Part shown: in pieces, positions 23,141 to 34,442 of the stretch
How positions within the stretch are numbered: position 1 is the first letter of the stretch
How the letters are laid out: every line of letters begins with the position of its first letter
Source of the DNA: Russula earlei
Taxonomy: Eukaryota; Basidiomycota; Agaricomycetes; Russulales; Russulaceae
Assembly: GCA_025769875.1 (NCBI GenBank)
Contig: JAGFNK010000131.1
Location: forward strand, 52,568 to 116,567
Length of the DNA: 64,000 nucleotides
Direction: 5' to 3'
Notes under the pieces: generated by a model
Database searches by the model: none
What the model saw: only the letters and a program-made list of their open reading frames with translations
What the model was told of the DNA's origin: nothing
Translations under genes and position numbers: made by a program

Positions 23141-24223
23141 TCAAGCCAGAGTGTGAGTTGTAGATGTGCGAGTGAAGAAAGAGCGCCCCGGTGTACGCGA
23201 GCCGCCAGCGGTTGGAGGGGCGACGGTGGGGCTAGGAACTTTGCATTGGCGCGCCCGTTCTCTGCGGCGTGCGAAGGCAAGACGGCTGCCATTGCGCCCC
23301 TTCGAGCGGAGCCTGCGCACGGCCTGCTCCGCAGCGTGCTCCTTAGGGTAGTATCGTGCAAATTCGTGCTCCTGCAGCTTGCCACGACTGTTGATCGCGG
23401 GGACGCCGAGCCTCCCTTCATCACCCGTGGCCGGATGGTGCACGTCGGGCTTCAAGTCCCACCAGACCGGTGCGTGGACAACGATTCTGGGGTGAAACCA
23501 GGGCGTCTTGGGTTCGTCGTTGACAGCATCAGCGGGCACGCTGGGTTCAATGGCTGGCGGAAGATCCGGATAAGGACCAGCAATACGAATGTTTAAATTG
23601 GGGTGGGCTCGCTTGAGAGCCGCCCGAGCCGCCGCGAGGGGATGGACTTTAGCTGGTGCCGAAGTCTTTGAGATGGGTGCGGGCGTAGGGGCACGCTTTG
23701 GAGCCGGAGCAGCTGCAGATCCGTCCTGGGCGTTCTGGGAATTATGAGGGGAAGGCGGCGATCGCTCCCTTGCCGGATTGGTGAGGATGGTGATGCGCGG
23801 GGGCGATTGCCGAGCAGATGACGAATGCGTGCCCTGGATAGAAGGCAGAGACCGTGTCCTCGCAGGATTGCTAAGAATGGTGATGCGCGGGGCCGACTGG
23901 CATGTAGACGGCGCATTAGAACTACGAGCGGTCGGCGGCAACCATTTCGCGGCCGTCTCCGGATTGGCAAGTAGAGTGATGATGGTACGAGGGTTCAGCC
24001 GCCGGACAGATGACGGCTTTGGAGCAACTTTCTGTGGCGACGGTCTGCTCGAGCTGTTCGTTTCTGCATTAAACGAGTCATCAGCGGGATCTATGAAATG
24101 GCTGTCGAGAGAGGCTGACTGACCAACCGTCGGGGCGTGACGCCGAGCCCGCTTACCACCGCCTGCAGTAGCAAAATTGTCCTTGCATCCGGACGAAGGA
24201 AAGGAGATGGGGATTGAGAACAT
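23141..24223 (-). CDS. Proline-rich hypothetical protein, single exon
   Basis: A continuous 360-codon frame starts at an ATG at 24223-24221. The product is rich in Pro, Ala, Ser and Arg, with little predicted fold. It contains two copies of the motif PRITIL(S/T)NPAR, the second followed by ERSPPSP, and a related third form (TIITLLANPETAAKW) just before them. The C-terminal third is less repetitive (TPWFHPRIVVHAPVWWDLKP, then KLQEHEFARYYPKEHAAEQAVRR) and could be a small folded domain. I do not recognise the family. The frame is much longer than expected by chance for a neighbouring non-coding stretch, and the repeats are conserved at protein level, which supports a real gene. An orphan fungal nuclear or cytoskeletal protein is possible but not shown. 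Confidence 0.6.
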   Translation of the reverse strand: MFSIPISFPSSGCKDNFATAGGGKRARRHAPTVGQSASLDSHFIDPADDSFNAETNSSSRPSPQKVAPKPSSVRRLNPRTIITLLANPETAAKWLPPTARSSNAPSTCQSAPRITILSNPARTRSLPSIQGTHSSSARQSPPRITILTNPARERSPPSPHNSQNAQDGSAAAPAPKRAPTPAPISKTSAPAKVHPLAAARAALKRAHPNLNIRIAGPYPDLPPAIEPSVPADAVNDEPKTPWFHPRIVVHAPVWWDLKPDVHHPATGDEGRLGVPAINSRGKLQEHEFARYYPKEHAAEQAVRRLRSKGRNGSRLAFARRRERARQCKVPSPTVAPPTAGGSRTPGRSFFTRTSTTHTLA

Positions 24224-26643
24224 TCTCGGTAGACGTGTGATTCACTGAGGAAGAGGGTGGTAGAAGTTCAACAGCGAGAAAGAACGGAAAGCATCCAAGA
24301 GATTTGGGTGGTGGCTGGGCGATTTTGAAACTCAGACAACCGGTCCATTCAGAAATATGACATCGAACAGCATTTCTCGAATTCGTGATAAGATCATAAC
24401 AGGGAACAAGAAAAGGACTTTGGACACCCAGCACGAGTGCATAATACACACGGTCTGAGTCAGGCAGCAGGTCGTATTACAGAGCGTCATGGCTGTACGT
24501 GCCTAACCCATTCCAAGTCCCCAGTTTGAGTCGGATTTTTGGCGAGACACCAGCAGAGGCCACCACGCTGACTTACATACGTTTCGCATGGTAGATTCGA
24601 GAACAAAGAAGTGATGTGATCCAAAGAGAGACTTGCTTCGAGTTTGAACGGTAGCATCAAAATGGTGAAGGTATCCAGATCTGGTCATGTCGCGCACATG
24701 CAGCGAAATGAAAGGATATTGAGCTAGAGGATCTGGCGCCATCTCGATTAACGAGAACCCTGGTAGACCACCAAAGGGTACTAGGGGATAGGTCTTGCTC
24801 GGAGGCGCGAGGTGTCTTGTGGCCATGGCTTCCTCCACGGAACAGAAGGAAAGTAGCACATCCGAGGGCAGAATGAATGCCTCTTGTCATGCAGTTTTCC
24901 CACTTTTCCGTGGAGGAATTCTTGACGACAAATCGCCTGCTGCCTCACATCAGGAGCGATACCGAACAAATCGGATCATGTCGGAGGCAGTGCTTATTCT
25001 CGATTCGTTCCTCGGCAGCTAAATACGAACTCCGAGAAGGGAAAACCGTAAGTGCGATCAGAAACTGCATGGTTGCTTGTGATAAGAGGAGACAGGGGCG
25101 CGCTCTACGGTTGATGTACCAACACCGGACGTTATAGGGAAATTCCCAGGACAGAATTCACAGGCATGGGTGGGAGGCTACGATTGCAGCTGAAAGAAGA
25201 TTCATGGAAATCTGGGCGATGACAGGAACCAGGAGAGGTAGGCCCATACACACCCTCGACCGGTTAAGGTGGAGTGATGCGAGCCCGATCCTGAACGAAC
25301 GACAAACTTCACGTGGCCCACTTGCGACACGAGGGACGCAGTGAGGTCCCGGTTGACAGTGACGAGGTCTTTTCTTGGGTTGGGTATAAACCATGAATGA
25401 TGAAAAGCGACATTCGTCAATCTACAGCTGGGGGGGGGGGGGGGGGGCAAGCCGCACTTCCATGATTGAGATGTTATCTCGGGAAAGGTGGCGTAGATCA
25501 GTGAATTCGGAATGCGAAGACCAGCAAGCGTCTTTGCAGCTGGAGGGTTGATTTCTGAGTATTAGCATCTCGAAACATTTGCCAAGTATACCATTAAGGT
25601 TAGGGAGTATGAGGGTTTCATCAGTCGTTTTGGAATGCCATAAGACTCTTGCGCACTTCTGCAGCGTGTTGGGAAAATCGCGAAAGTGGCATTAGACTCG
25701 CTCCGAAAGAATGTAAAGAGGAAAGTTACGACAGCTTGGCATATTTGCATCTCTGAAATTGCGGAAAAGTTTGTCACGACACAAATTCCGCCCGCTGCAA
25801 GAGAAGGGTGATACCTCAGGGATGAATTCCTTTATTCGCAACGTTCGAAGAGTGACAAGCCGCGTCCTTCCCATCACGAAACAGTGAGACTACCAACGGG
25901 CATCAAACACCGGACGGCAGGACGAACAAGAAGGACCGCCACTCTTCGGACTTTCTTGAGAGAACAACTCCACGATTCTACTGCTCAGAGCGCTGCGCGC
26001 AGTATTGTGATTCTTCGATCAATGGAAGCCAGATCCAAAGGTCCCAGACCCCATAACCGATGGCGACAGGATATCAGATCACGAATGCATGACATTGATC
26101 GCACTGTGGAGACGTTCACGATAAGCGTCGCTGGCATGCAAGGACAAAATTCCTTACACACCATGGATGATTGCCATTGTGTTTTCGTCAATTATCGCCC
26201 AGACCATGCGATGTCTAGTTGTCTAGTCTCCGCGTCGTATCCATGGTATAACTCCTCTTCAACAACATCCAAACGCGTCTTCTGTACAAAGGTGAATCAA
26301 GAGAGGATAAATCGCGAGAGGTCAACTAACTGGTTCGCCTCAACACAATCTCAATTAGTACCGGAATTAACCTTTTCATTCAAGACCAAGGCTGCCATCA
26401 CCTTGTCCCATGGTTGACTATCTCGGGATTCGAGACAAATTTTATGGGGTGAAAATGCTTCAAACAAAAAACGTTTGGTCGGCATGAATAGGAGTCGTGA
26501 TGCGTGTTCGATTCGGATTTCAACGGATGTGCTAACCGTCAGCGTAAAAAAAGGGGGTGCTGAAAATCAACTGTAAGGTGGTGAGTCGAAAAGGATGACT
26601 CGTTCTTCGGTTCTGTCCGGTGATTCGTGATTCTTAGCACAAC
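24224..26643. other. 2.4-kb gene-poor stretch, frames unrecognised
   Basis: A minus frame at 24503-24859 (contains SKTYPLVPFGGLPGF and RDMTRSGYLHHFDATVQ) and a plus frame at 25884-26417 (177 codons) are open, but neither shows a domain, introns or repeats I can use. A G-run lies at 25431-25447. A short inverted repeat TTCCTCCACGGAA (24831-24843) and TTCCGTGGAGGAA (24904-24916) flanks a 60-bp loop. The stretch should include the promoter of the gene at 26644. Confidence 0.35.
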
Positions 26644-27248
26644 ATGTTCTCCGCGTTCAAGAGGTCAATTGTGAGTTTCCTTCCCAGCCGCACACGGTAG
26701 AAATCCCACTGAATCCTCATAGCCTCAGATATCTATCTTGTGAGTGACCGCTCTCGTGAGATGCACTGGTCCGTTGAGCAGTACCGTTAAGTCACAACCC
26801 TTCCCTGCCGCCCTCTACCAAGGCGCTTGACATGCTTCGAGCAGCTCTGTCCTCTCCTTTTCCACCGGTGAGCGCATCCAATTCTCCTCTCAAGTTCAAC
26901 TTGGAGGTCATCGAAAGCGCTCCGACGGCGGATCAAATACGCACCATCTTGGATTACCTCCCCCGCGTTCGCGACGTGGACGATCCGCATCATGTCGCCG
27001 CGCTCATATCCTCTCATCCTTCCTCCCCATCGTTACCGGATAGACCACATTCTCCTGAAGGTTTGGTACGTCTTGCTCAGAAGACCCCCCTCGCGTTGAA
27101 GTGGCCAATTGTTGTCGACTGGACGAATGGTCGCGCATCTGCGGGGAACTCTGAGGGCGTTGGGGACGTATTGGAATATCTGAGGAAGAGAAGGGATGGG
27201 GAAGCTAAGGAAGAGGAGGATTATCAACCGAAAGGCTGGTTTTCATGA
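26644..27248 (+). CDS. FMP46: Thioredoxin-like DUF1687/FMP46 redox protein
   Basis: Three exons (26644-26670, 26729-26739, 26792-27248) encode 164 residues. The first gives MFSAFKRSI; the second is only 11 nt and supplies ISI plus part of a Phe codon; the third continues FHNPSLPPSTKALDMLRAAL. The thioredoxin-like fold is suggested by the N-terminal SISIFHNPS strand and loop, the middle TADQIRTILDYLP, SPEGLVRLAQ and LKWPIVVDWTNGRASAG. This matches fungal FMP46-type proteins (mitochondrial, putative redox). The CxxC of classical thioredoxins is absent. The protein ends KGWFS. Both splice junctions keep phase. Mitochondrial location is known for the yeast relative and is only inferred here. Confidence 0.88.
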
Positions 27249-27764
27249 TTTTCTTTGCAAAAAACGGAAAGGACAGGGGCGGGGTACGTGACCGTACCGG
27301 AGAGGCCTTATCGCCCATGGATACCTTCCTTGTCTCCGAACACACGGACTCTTTACTATGAGTTTTGACTTTACATGCATGCTCATCGTAACTGGAGCCA
27401 CAACTTACTAGGGTGACGAGTTGTTTCTTGACCTCTACTGAAACATGTAGAGAGAATTGAATTGCAGCGTTTCTGACTTATATATTGCCCTGTCCATACA
27501 GAGTACCGTCGCTGTTCCATATCTTCCAACAAGTTTTCTCGGATCCCACCGTACCCAATAGCTTGAATCGCTCAATCGATTTCCGCAGTGACGCTGGGCA
27601 GAGCGCTTCGAACGGGATTCGGACCACTCTGGGTACATGGCACCGCTATCTCGGACTCGTCTGACGTTGCCCCTGGTTAGAGACGCCGCCTGCGAGTTCC
27701 GCGTATTGTTTGGCGTTCGTTTTGCCAGATTCGCCGACTCACCTGTGTTTCTTTCGCATTACAG
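27249..27764. other. Gap between FMP46 and the transcription-factor remnant
   Basis: About 500 bp with no exon of the expected upstream part of the transcription factor. The absence of a Zn2Cys6 cluster or Fungal_trans N-half here is what shows that the next gene is truncated. Confidence 0.5.
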
Positions 27765-28946
27765 CTACACCAATTACACGAGGCTCATCGTGTTCTCTTC
27801 CAGGTTCCAAAATGCGCTCCAATGGGGCCTTGAAGCCAATGACGAGGACTTCACAAGGGTGAGAGATTTCGCACCATCGTGCATTGTTGGCCAAAGTTGA
27901 TATGACACCGGTATTCTTCAAGACCCTGGAGAGCGCCAAGACCGTCGTCACGGTTCTCGTCGATTCCTTGGTCCCATACGTTTTGCACCATTTGGTGCGT
28001 AAAACCCTAGGCCGCTTTGCTCTGAGCAAGCCTAAAGGGTCAGATAGGTTATTTCGTATTTGCCACGTTCGCCTCGGCGTTCATGCTCAAGGTACACTGT
28101 CCCGCCTTCTATCGGAATTTCTGACTTGCTTCTGCTATAGCTTCTACGCCCAGAATGCTCAAGGTTTATCACCCGGGGCTTGAAACAGAGGTGTACCAAG
28201 TGATCGAACGCCTCATGGCCACGATCTGGTCTCCTCAAATCGCAATTGATGAGTGCCACACTCCAATGTTGTACTTGCGCTTCCTGGCAAGCTTACTGGC
28301 GAAACATAAACGCGACGAACGCATGACTCAACAGGGATTACCACCACAGCAGATGCAGACTGGTTCGAGTACGCCAAGGTACCTGCAACCACCACAACCA
28401 CCACAACCACAACCACCACAGCAACAGCAACAACGACAGCAGCAGCAACGGGCCCCCCCGCCGCAGAACGCAATCTCATCGTCACCATCGTCAGGTGTTA
28501 AGGGCAATGCGAGCGCCCCGGATTTGCCTCAGTCCATGCCACAGAATAGTGGGGCGACGGCTCCACCCAATTTCACAAATGCGGTTTCAATGGAAGGACC
28601 AGGAAACTAGGACTTGTAACAACCACCAGATTTCATGTTTGGTGTCGCAGGCCAACCTGGTGAACTGATGGACTCCACGTTTGACACGACCACCACGTCT
28701 GGGAACGACGACTTGCTCGCGACTATGCAAGCGATCCAAAACCCGACATGGTGGCAGAATATGATGATGCCGGGGTCAGTAGACGCTTGTCTTTACATCA
28801 TCTCGACCAGACTTGGGTTGACATTTGACACTCGCGGGTTCTTTTAGCCGGCAGAAGAGGTGATTCAAGATCACACAAACATGATCGGAAATGGCATGAA
28901 TACCTATCAGAACTTGCAACAACCTGCAAAAGGACTTCGCGGCTAA
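27765..28946 (+). pseudogene. 5'-truncated, frameshifted remnant of a Zn2Cys6-type transcription factor
   Basis: Only the C-terminal part remains. Exons 27765-27858 (TRLIVFSSRFQNALQWGLEA), about 27923-27994 (TLESAKTVVTVLVDSLVP), 28044-28091 (IGYFVFATFASAFMLK) and 28141 onward (LLRPECSRFITRG) are joined by good splice sites. The frame breaks at CCCGGGGCTTG (28171-28181), where one more G would restore LETEVYQVIERLMATIW...LYLRFLASLLAKH. A Gln-rich, Pro-rich tail follows (28340-28460). Two in-frame stops (TAG and TAA near 28608-28619) stand before the conserved end (DDLLATMQAIQNPTWWQNMMMPG). The pattern matches the end of fungal-specific transcription factors with the Fungal_trans domain. The DNA-binding half is missing, because FMP46 occupies the space upstream. 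It is most likely a dead fragment. Confidence 0.65.
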
Positions 28947-29462
28947 GCATACCCGACCTTATTACACATGCTGGGTCTTCCCATGCATCCATTAAATCCA
29001 CGCCGTCTGACGGTAAAACCAGGACCTCTGGGCTCTCGCGTCAGCCAGCCACGTTTTATTATATCTTTACAACAATCTGGCTTATGAAATGTTTGTTCCA
29101 TCCACGCCTTCTACATCGCCCTTCTTGTATCAATCTGCCCTTGTCCCTTCGCTGTGTCATCGTGCTGGTTGCTGTGGTATCTGTTTCATTGCTTTGCATT
29201 GGGCCCTTCGATCTTTTGAACGACTACGGTGGTCCTGTACGACGACTGGGAACGATTTGTGTTGGTTTTGTTTGTCTGCCAAGGGGGTAGAGAGCCCTAT
29301 ACTCTTGTGGTTGTTTGCCTCTCGTCTCAGCATTGGCTTTCTACGATATAGCATAAACATAAGTGCTAAATGGGTTGTGTTATCTGGCTCGGCTATCGCC
29401 GACTTGATCGGATATCACGAATAGTCCTGTCCTCGCAACATCCCAGCCTACTATAACATCCT
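28947..29462. other. Upstream region of the NLR gene
   Basis: No supported gene. A plus frame at 29084-29424 is hydrophobic but has no partner exon. The last 60 bp before 29463 are pyrimidine-rich, as often found near fungal start sites. Confidence 0.4.
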
Positions 29463-32400
29463 ATGCCGACCTCTAAACGTGCAGGAAAAAAGAGAGCAGA
29501 AAATGTGCGCTCAACTGCCGTTGCCGGATTAACCCTCTCGCTCTCCATCCTCAAGGAGACCGCAGATGCGATACCTCCTCCAGCAGGATCTATCATAAAG
29601 GGTACCCTGATTGGACTACTTCAGGTCGTTGACATCGTCCAGGTAACCTATGCCACTCCGACAACCGAGAAATGATCTAATATCGTCATACCCCAGACCA
29701 CGGCCAACAACATCAACAACATCGACGAGCTGATCGGCCGCGTGAACACCCTGGAACAATCCGTTTTCAGGCCGCTCAAGGGCAAACAAGATATCCCGGA
29801 ATCCGTCGTCGATTTCGTCACAAAGTTTTCCAAGTAATCATTCTTCTGCCTCGCTCTCAAATTGGGTGCAATCGTGGCGAGCTTATCCTAATACCGATTC
29901 AGGTCTCTTGAAACCATCACGAATGACCTGCAAACGATCGCGTCGCGTGGAAGGTTGACCCGAATTCTCCATAGTAGAGAAGATGCGGCCTCCATCCAGG
30001 GCAAGATACAAGCGATCACGGGCCTCATCGAAGACTTTCTTGCAAGTTATTTTCCCTTCTTGGTCATACGGCTTGATCAGTTCTGATATCTTCGCGAGTC
30101 CAGGCTGAAGCGGCGGTGAGTGCCCAAATTCAAAGCATTGTGCGCTATTCTCCGAAATGCCAGATGTGTCTCGCTCATCTGAATCCCTCAGGAAATTCGG
30201 CGCGAGGTTCGGGAGGGGAATCAGGAAATTCAGCGTGTTGTTCGGGAGGGGGTGGTAAGTTTATCTCATCGTGACCAATTGGATATTTGTGACTGATAAG
30301 TCACCCAGCAAACATTCCATGATGTCCGAGGTGAGAAAACTGTGACAGCACACTGAAAATTATTCAACCTTGGTTATAGTTCACGATGATCTATCCAACT
30401 TTCCTCGAGCTCACAAGGCACGCTTTAATTGTCCCGATGAGAGAAAGAGGCATGCATGTTTTCAAGACACACGCAAGAGTCTGTTGGAAACCGTCTATCA
30501 ATGGATCAATAACTCGACTGAGGCTATACGAGAACAAGGCCAAGGCACCGTCACTGCTCGGGTCGATCCGATGCTTCCTATTCACGTCAACCCAGAAAGA
30601 TGCCGCATCTTCTGGTTGTCTGGTGTGGCCGGTACTGGCAAGTCCACCATCGCACAAAGCGTTGCCGAGTATTGTGACAGCAAGAATTGGCTTGCCGCGA
30701 GTTTCTTCTTCTCAGGTAACGATAGCGAGCGAAACAATCCAAAGCTTGTATTCAGCTCAATTGCTCACCAATTGGGCACGACGTTCCACCAACCACTCGC
30801 GCGTTTTATGCAAGAGGCGTTCAAAGCCAATCCAGATATTTGGTATTCTGATCCATCAAACCAATTGCTAAAGCTCATCATCGAACCGATCCAAAAGTCC
30901 ATCAATACGGGGAAAGCATTTCCATCACCGGCTGTCATCGTGTTAGATGCCCTCGATGAGTGCAAAGATGATGACGCGACCTCATTCATCGTGTCAGTGC
31001 TTTCGGCTCACATTGAACGCCTTCCGTTCTCCATTTTCCTCACCAGTCGACCCGAGCCTAAACTGCACGTGCCATCCCTCCCTCCTCATCTCCAGTCACA
31101 TACACATGCGCTCTTCCATCACGAGATTCCAAAATTGTCTGTAAACCGTGACATCGAAATCTTCTTGTTGCATGAGCTCACTCATGTTGGGTCCCGCGAC
31201 CATGGCCTCCGAGGACGTGATTGGTTTACTCAGGGCGATGTCCGCACACTTGTCCAACTGTCAGGTGGATTGTTCATCTTTGCTGCCACCGCAGTTCGAT
31301 TTATCGAAGATCCTAATGTCCTAAACCCGTGGCGACAGCTCCGTGACCTGGTCTCTGCCACACAAATCCCTGGGCCAGTCGAATCAGTCTCCTTATCACC
31401 ATCTAGACCAGCTGTACCTCACCGTCTTGCATAATGCATTTCCATCATCGTCATCCCATCCAGACATACTGGGTCGCCTGCGAAGGGTTCTTGGTTGTGT
31501 TGTTGTGCTCTGTAACCCTCTCTCTGAACATTCGATATCATCATTGCTCTGCGACGATCCAAGCAAAGATGTTCCGATAAAAAGCATTCTCCAGCGATTG
31601 CATTCAATCTTCATCATTCCTTCGGACCCTGGAGCTGTCCAAGTGATGCATGCATCCTTCCCAGATTTTATCGTTGATCCGAACCGCTGCAAAGAGCCAG
31701 AATATCGAATTGATACCTCACTGCACCACGGCTATCTCGCCATCGATTGTCTGAAGAAACTAAACAGGCTTCACCGGGATATGTGCCAGATCGGAGACTA
31801 TTCAAAGCTGAACCACGAAATTGAAGAGATCTCAAAAAGAATCAAAGAAAACATTCCGCTCGCGATGCAATACGCTTGCCGTCATTGGGCGGATCATGTA
31901 GCAAATTCGCCACCATCGGACGAGCTGCTTGATGTCTTGAAAACATTCTGCTTCGGTCACAGTTTGTACTGGATTGAGGCTCTGAGTCTGATGGACTCGC
32001 TAGATGTGGCCATTCCGACACTGAAACTTGCTCGACAGAGATTATCAGTGAGTTGTCTTGATTTTGTTGTGGACCGTTCATCACATCATTATAGATGTTG
32101 GCCGACGTCAGGCTTCCAACTGGCATCATTGACATGCTATATGATCTTGAACGGTTTACGCTTGAGTTCTTTGATCCAATCAGCGTTGCAGCCCTGCATG
32201 TCTACCACTCTGCCCTTCCATTCGCCCCACTGGGTTCCAAAATCCGTGCACACTTCCGCGGAGACTTGGAGGAATCTGTTACGGTCTTTAATGGAATGGA
32301 ACAATCATGGGATGCGGAGCTGAGAACGATGGAAGGTCACAAAGATCCGGTCACAGCCGTCGCGTTTTCGCCAGACGGCACCCGGATTGTCTCTGGGTCA

Positions 32401-34072
32401 AAGGATCGCACAGTCCGGATCTGGGACACGAGTACTGGCGCCACCGTCAAGACCCTCGAGAGCCACAAAGATTCCATCACAGCCGTCTCGTTTTCGCCAG
32501 ACGGCACCCGGATTGTCTCTGGGTCTTCGGATCGCACAGTCCGGGTCTGGGATACGAGTACTGGGGCCACCGTCAAGACCCTCGAGGGCCACAAATATTC
32601 GGTCACAGCTGTCGCGTTTTCGCCAGACGGTACCCGGATTGTCTCTGGGTCAACGGATCGCACAGTCCGAATCTGGGACACGAGTACTGGCGCCACTGTC
32701 AAGACCCTCGAGGGCCACAAATATTCGGTCATAGCCGTCGCGTTTTCGCCAAACGGCAACCGGATCGTCTCTGGGTCAGAGGATCGCACAGTCCGGATCT
32801 GGGACACGAGTACTGGCACCACGGTCAAGACTCTCGAGGGCCACAAATATTCGGTCACAGCTGTCGCATTTTCGCCAGACGGCACCCGGATTGTCTCTGG
32901 GTCACAGGATCGCACAGTCCGAATCTGGGACAGCGAGTACTGGCGCCACGGTCAAGACCCTCGAGGGCCACAAAGATTCGGTCACAGCTCTCGCAATTTC
33001 GCCAGACGGCACCCGGGTTGTCTCTGGGTCAAAGGATCGCACAGTCCGAATCTGGGACACGAGTACTGGCGCCACTGTCAAGACCCTCGAGGGCCACAAA
33101 GATTGGGTCTTCGCCGTCACGTGTTCGCCAGACGGCACCCGGGTTGTCTCTGGGTCAAAGGATCGCACAGTCCGGATCTGGGATACGAGTACTGGCGCCA
33201 CGGTCAAGACCCTCGACGGCCACAAAGATTGGATCACAGCTGTCGTGTTTTCGCCAGACGGCACCCGGATCGTCTCTGGTTCAAAAGATCGCACAGTCCG
33301 GATCTGGGACACAAGTACTGGCGCCATGGTCAACACCCTCGAGGGCCACAAATATTCGGTCACAGCTGTTGCGTTTTCGCCAGACGGCACCCGGATTGTC
33401 TCTGGGTCAGAGGATCGCACAGTCTTGATCTGGGACACGAGTACCAGCGCCACCGTCAAGACCCTCGAGGGCCATAAATATTCGTTCACAGCTGTCGCGT
33501 TTTCGCCAGATGGCACCCGGATTGTCTCTGGGTCACAGGATGGCACAGTCCGGATCTGGGATACGAGTACTGGCGCCACGGTCAAGACCCTCGAGGGCCA
33601 CAAATATTCGGTCACAGCTGTCGCGTTTTCGCCAGACGGCACCCTGATTGTCTCTGGGTCTTGGGATCGCACAGTCCAAATCTGGGACACGAGTACTGGC
33701 GCCACTGTCAAGACCCTCGAAGGCCACAAAGATTCGGTCACAGCTGTCGCGTTTTCGCCAGACGGCACCCGGATTGTCTCTGAGTCGAAGGATGGCACAG
33801 TCCGGATCTGGGACACGAGTACTGGTGCCGCCATCCAGACCCTCGAGAGCGACTGGACATCAGCCCGTGCCATTGCGAGACATGGTTTGTATTGCAGTAT
33901 TGATGGGTGGGTCTTTGAAACTCATGGCACTCATAGCACGAGACTCTGTTGGGTCCCCGTGTCTTGCAGGCCAGAACGTCAGGATTCATACAAGTCTAGT
34001 CTAGTACTATGTTTACGAGGTCGCACCGTTATCCTGCACTTCCCACCCACTCAGTTATCGCAGCTTTCCTAA
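29463..34072 (+). CDS. NACHT-WD40 NLR (HET-E/NWD-like), with two frameshifts
   Basis: Exons: 29463-29642, 29697-29833, 29903-30041, 30104-30139, 30192-30254, 30309-30330, 30379-32047, 32095-34072. The first six small exons encode a 192-residue helical N-terminus. The NACHT NTPase follows with Walker A GVAGTGKST (about residue 276), Walker B VIVLDALDE (about 380) and the LTSRPE sensor. The C-terminus has twelve WD40 repeats from 32335. In fungi such proteins act as intracellular sensors in self/non-self recognition; nucleotide binding drives oligomerisation and the WD40 face binds ligand. The frame changes once near 31365-31390 (CCCTGGGCCAG) and again at 32933, where an extra G stands in repeat 5. 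Both sides are otherwise perfectly conserved, so these are recent mutations or sequence errors. Intron 3 starts with GCAAGT instead of GT. After the last repeat the protein runs a further 75 residues to 34072. Confidence 0.9.
32335..33847 (+). repeat. Array of twelve 126-bp WD40-encoding repeats
   Basis: Repeats start at 32335, 32461, 32587, 32713, 32839, 32966, 33092, 33218, 33344, 33470, 33596 and 33722, each 42 codons. They are nearly identical at DNA level. Changes cluster at a few codons: the two to four residues after GHK (DP, DS, YS, DW) with the V/I and T/I/F after them, and the residue before D in SGSxDRTV (K, S, T, E, Q, W). This is the pattern known from hypervariable WD40 repeats of fungal NLRs, where these positions lie on the ligand-binding face. 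The one base inserted in unit 5 breaks the 126-bp period to 127. Confidence 0.95.
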
Positions 34073-34442
34073 GTGGCTAAGATGACATCGAGTTGGCTTC
34101 TGGCGATGCGCTCTTATTTAATACATCATTTTACGCGCCAGTTCTACTTACAACGCATATAATTACATTTCTTGTGAAAGACAGGAAGGACAATTGTTGC
34201 AAGTGTAATTGTCTGCCCTCCAGATTAGGCCTACCAGTGTAACTGTGTAAGTCGGCACTGTAGCGTGCCGGTGCTGCCAAGAGGAAAGGTTTGTTCGCCC
34301 GAGGGGGACGAGTAAACTCGGTACAGACGTGAAGAGGGAAAAAACAGGCGAGAAAAGGGCCTGCGTCGAGTTGGGGGCTGTGAGCAACTAGGCGGGGCGG
34401 CCAATCGGGCGAGACTCATCAGCAAACCACCAAAAAAATTCC
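34073..34442. other. 3' flank of the NLR up to the Copia-A insertion
   Basis: Short frames only. The last five bases, ATTCC (34438-34442), are the left target-site duplication of Copia-A. Confidence 0.6.

Noticed and set aside
25431..25447. Poly-G run as a possible G-quadruplex or contig join
   Set aside because: A simple homopolymer; no evidence of a join or a regulatory role in the sequence itself.
25884..26417. 177-codon plus ORF upstream of FMP46
   Set aside because: No domain, no conserved pattern and no partner exons; kept only as a note in the gene-poor stretch.
32335..33847. CRISPR-like regular repeats
   Set aside because: Units are contiguous, 126 bp long, encode WD40 blades and have no spacers.
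32902..33873. Long antisense ORF (323 codons) and other-frame plus ORFs across the WD40 array
   Set aside because: They are shadows of the 126-bp repeat: any frame of a repeat with a length divisible by three stays open if one unit is open. Only the WD40 frame shows a known fold.
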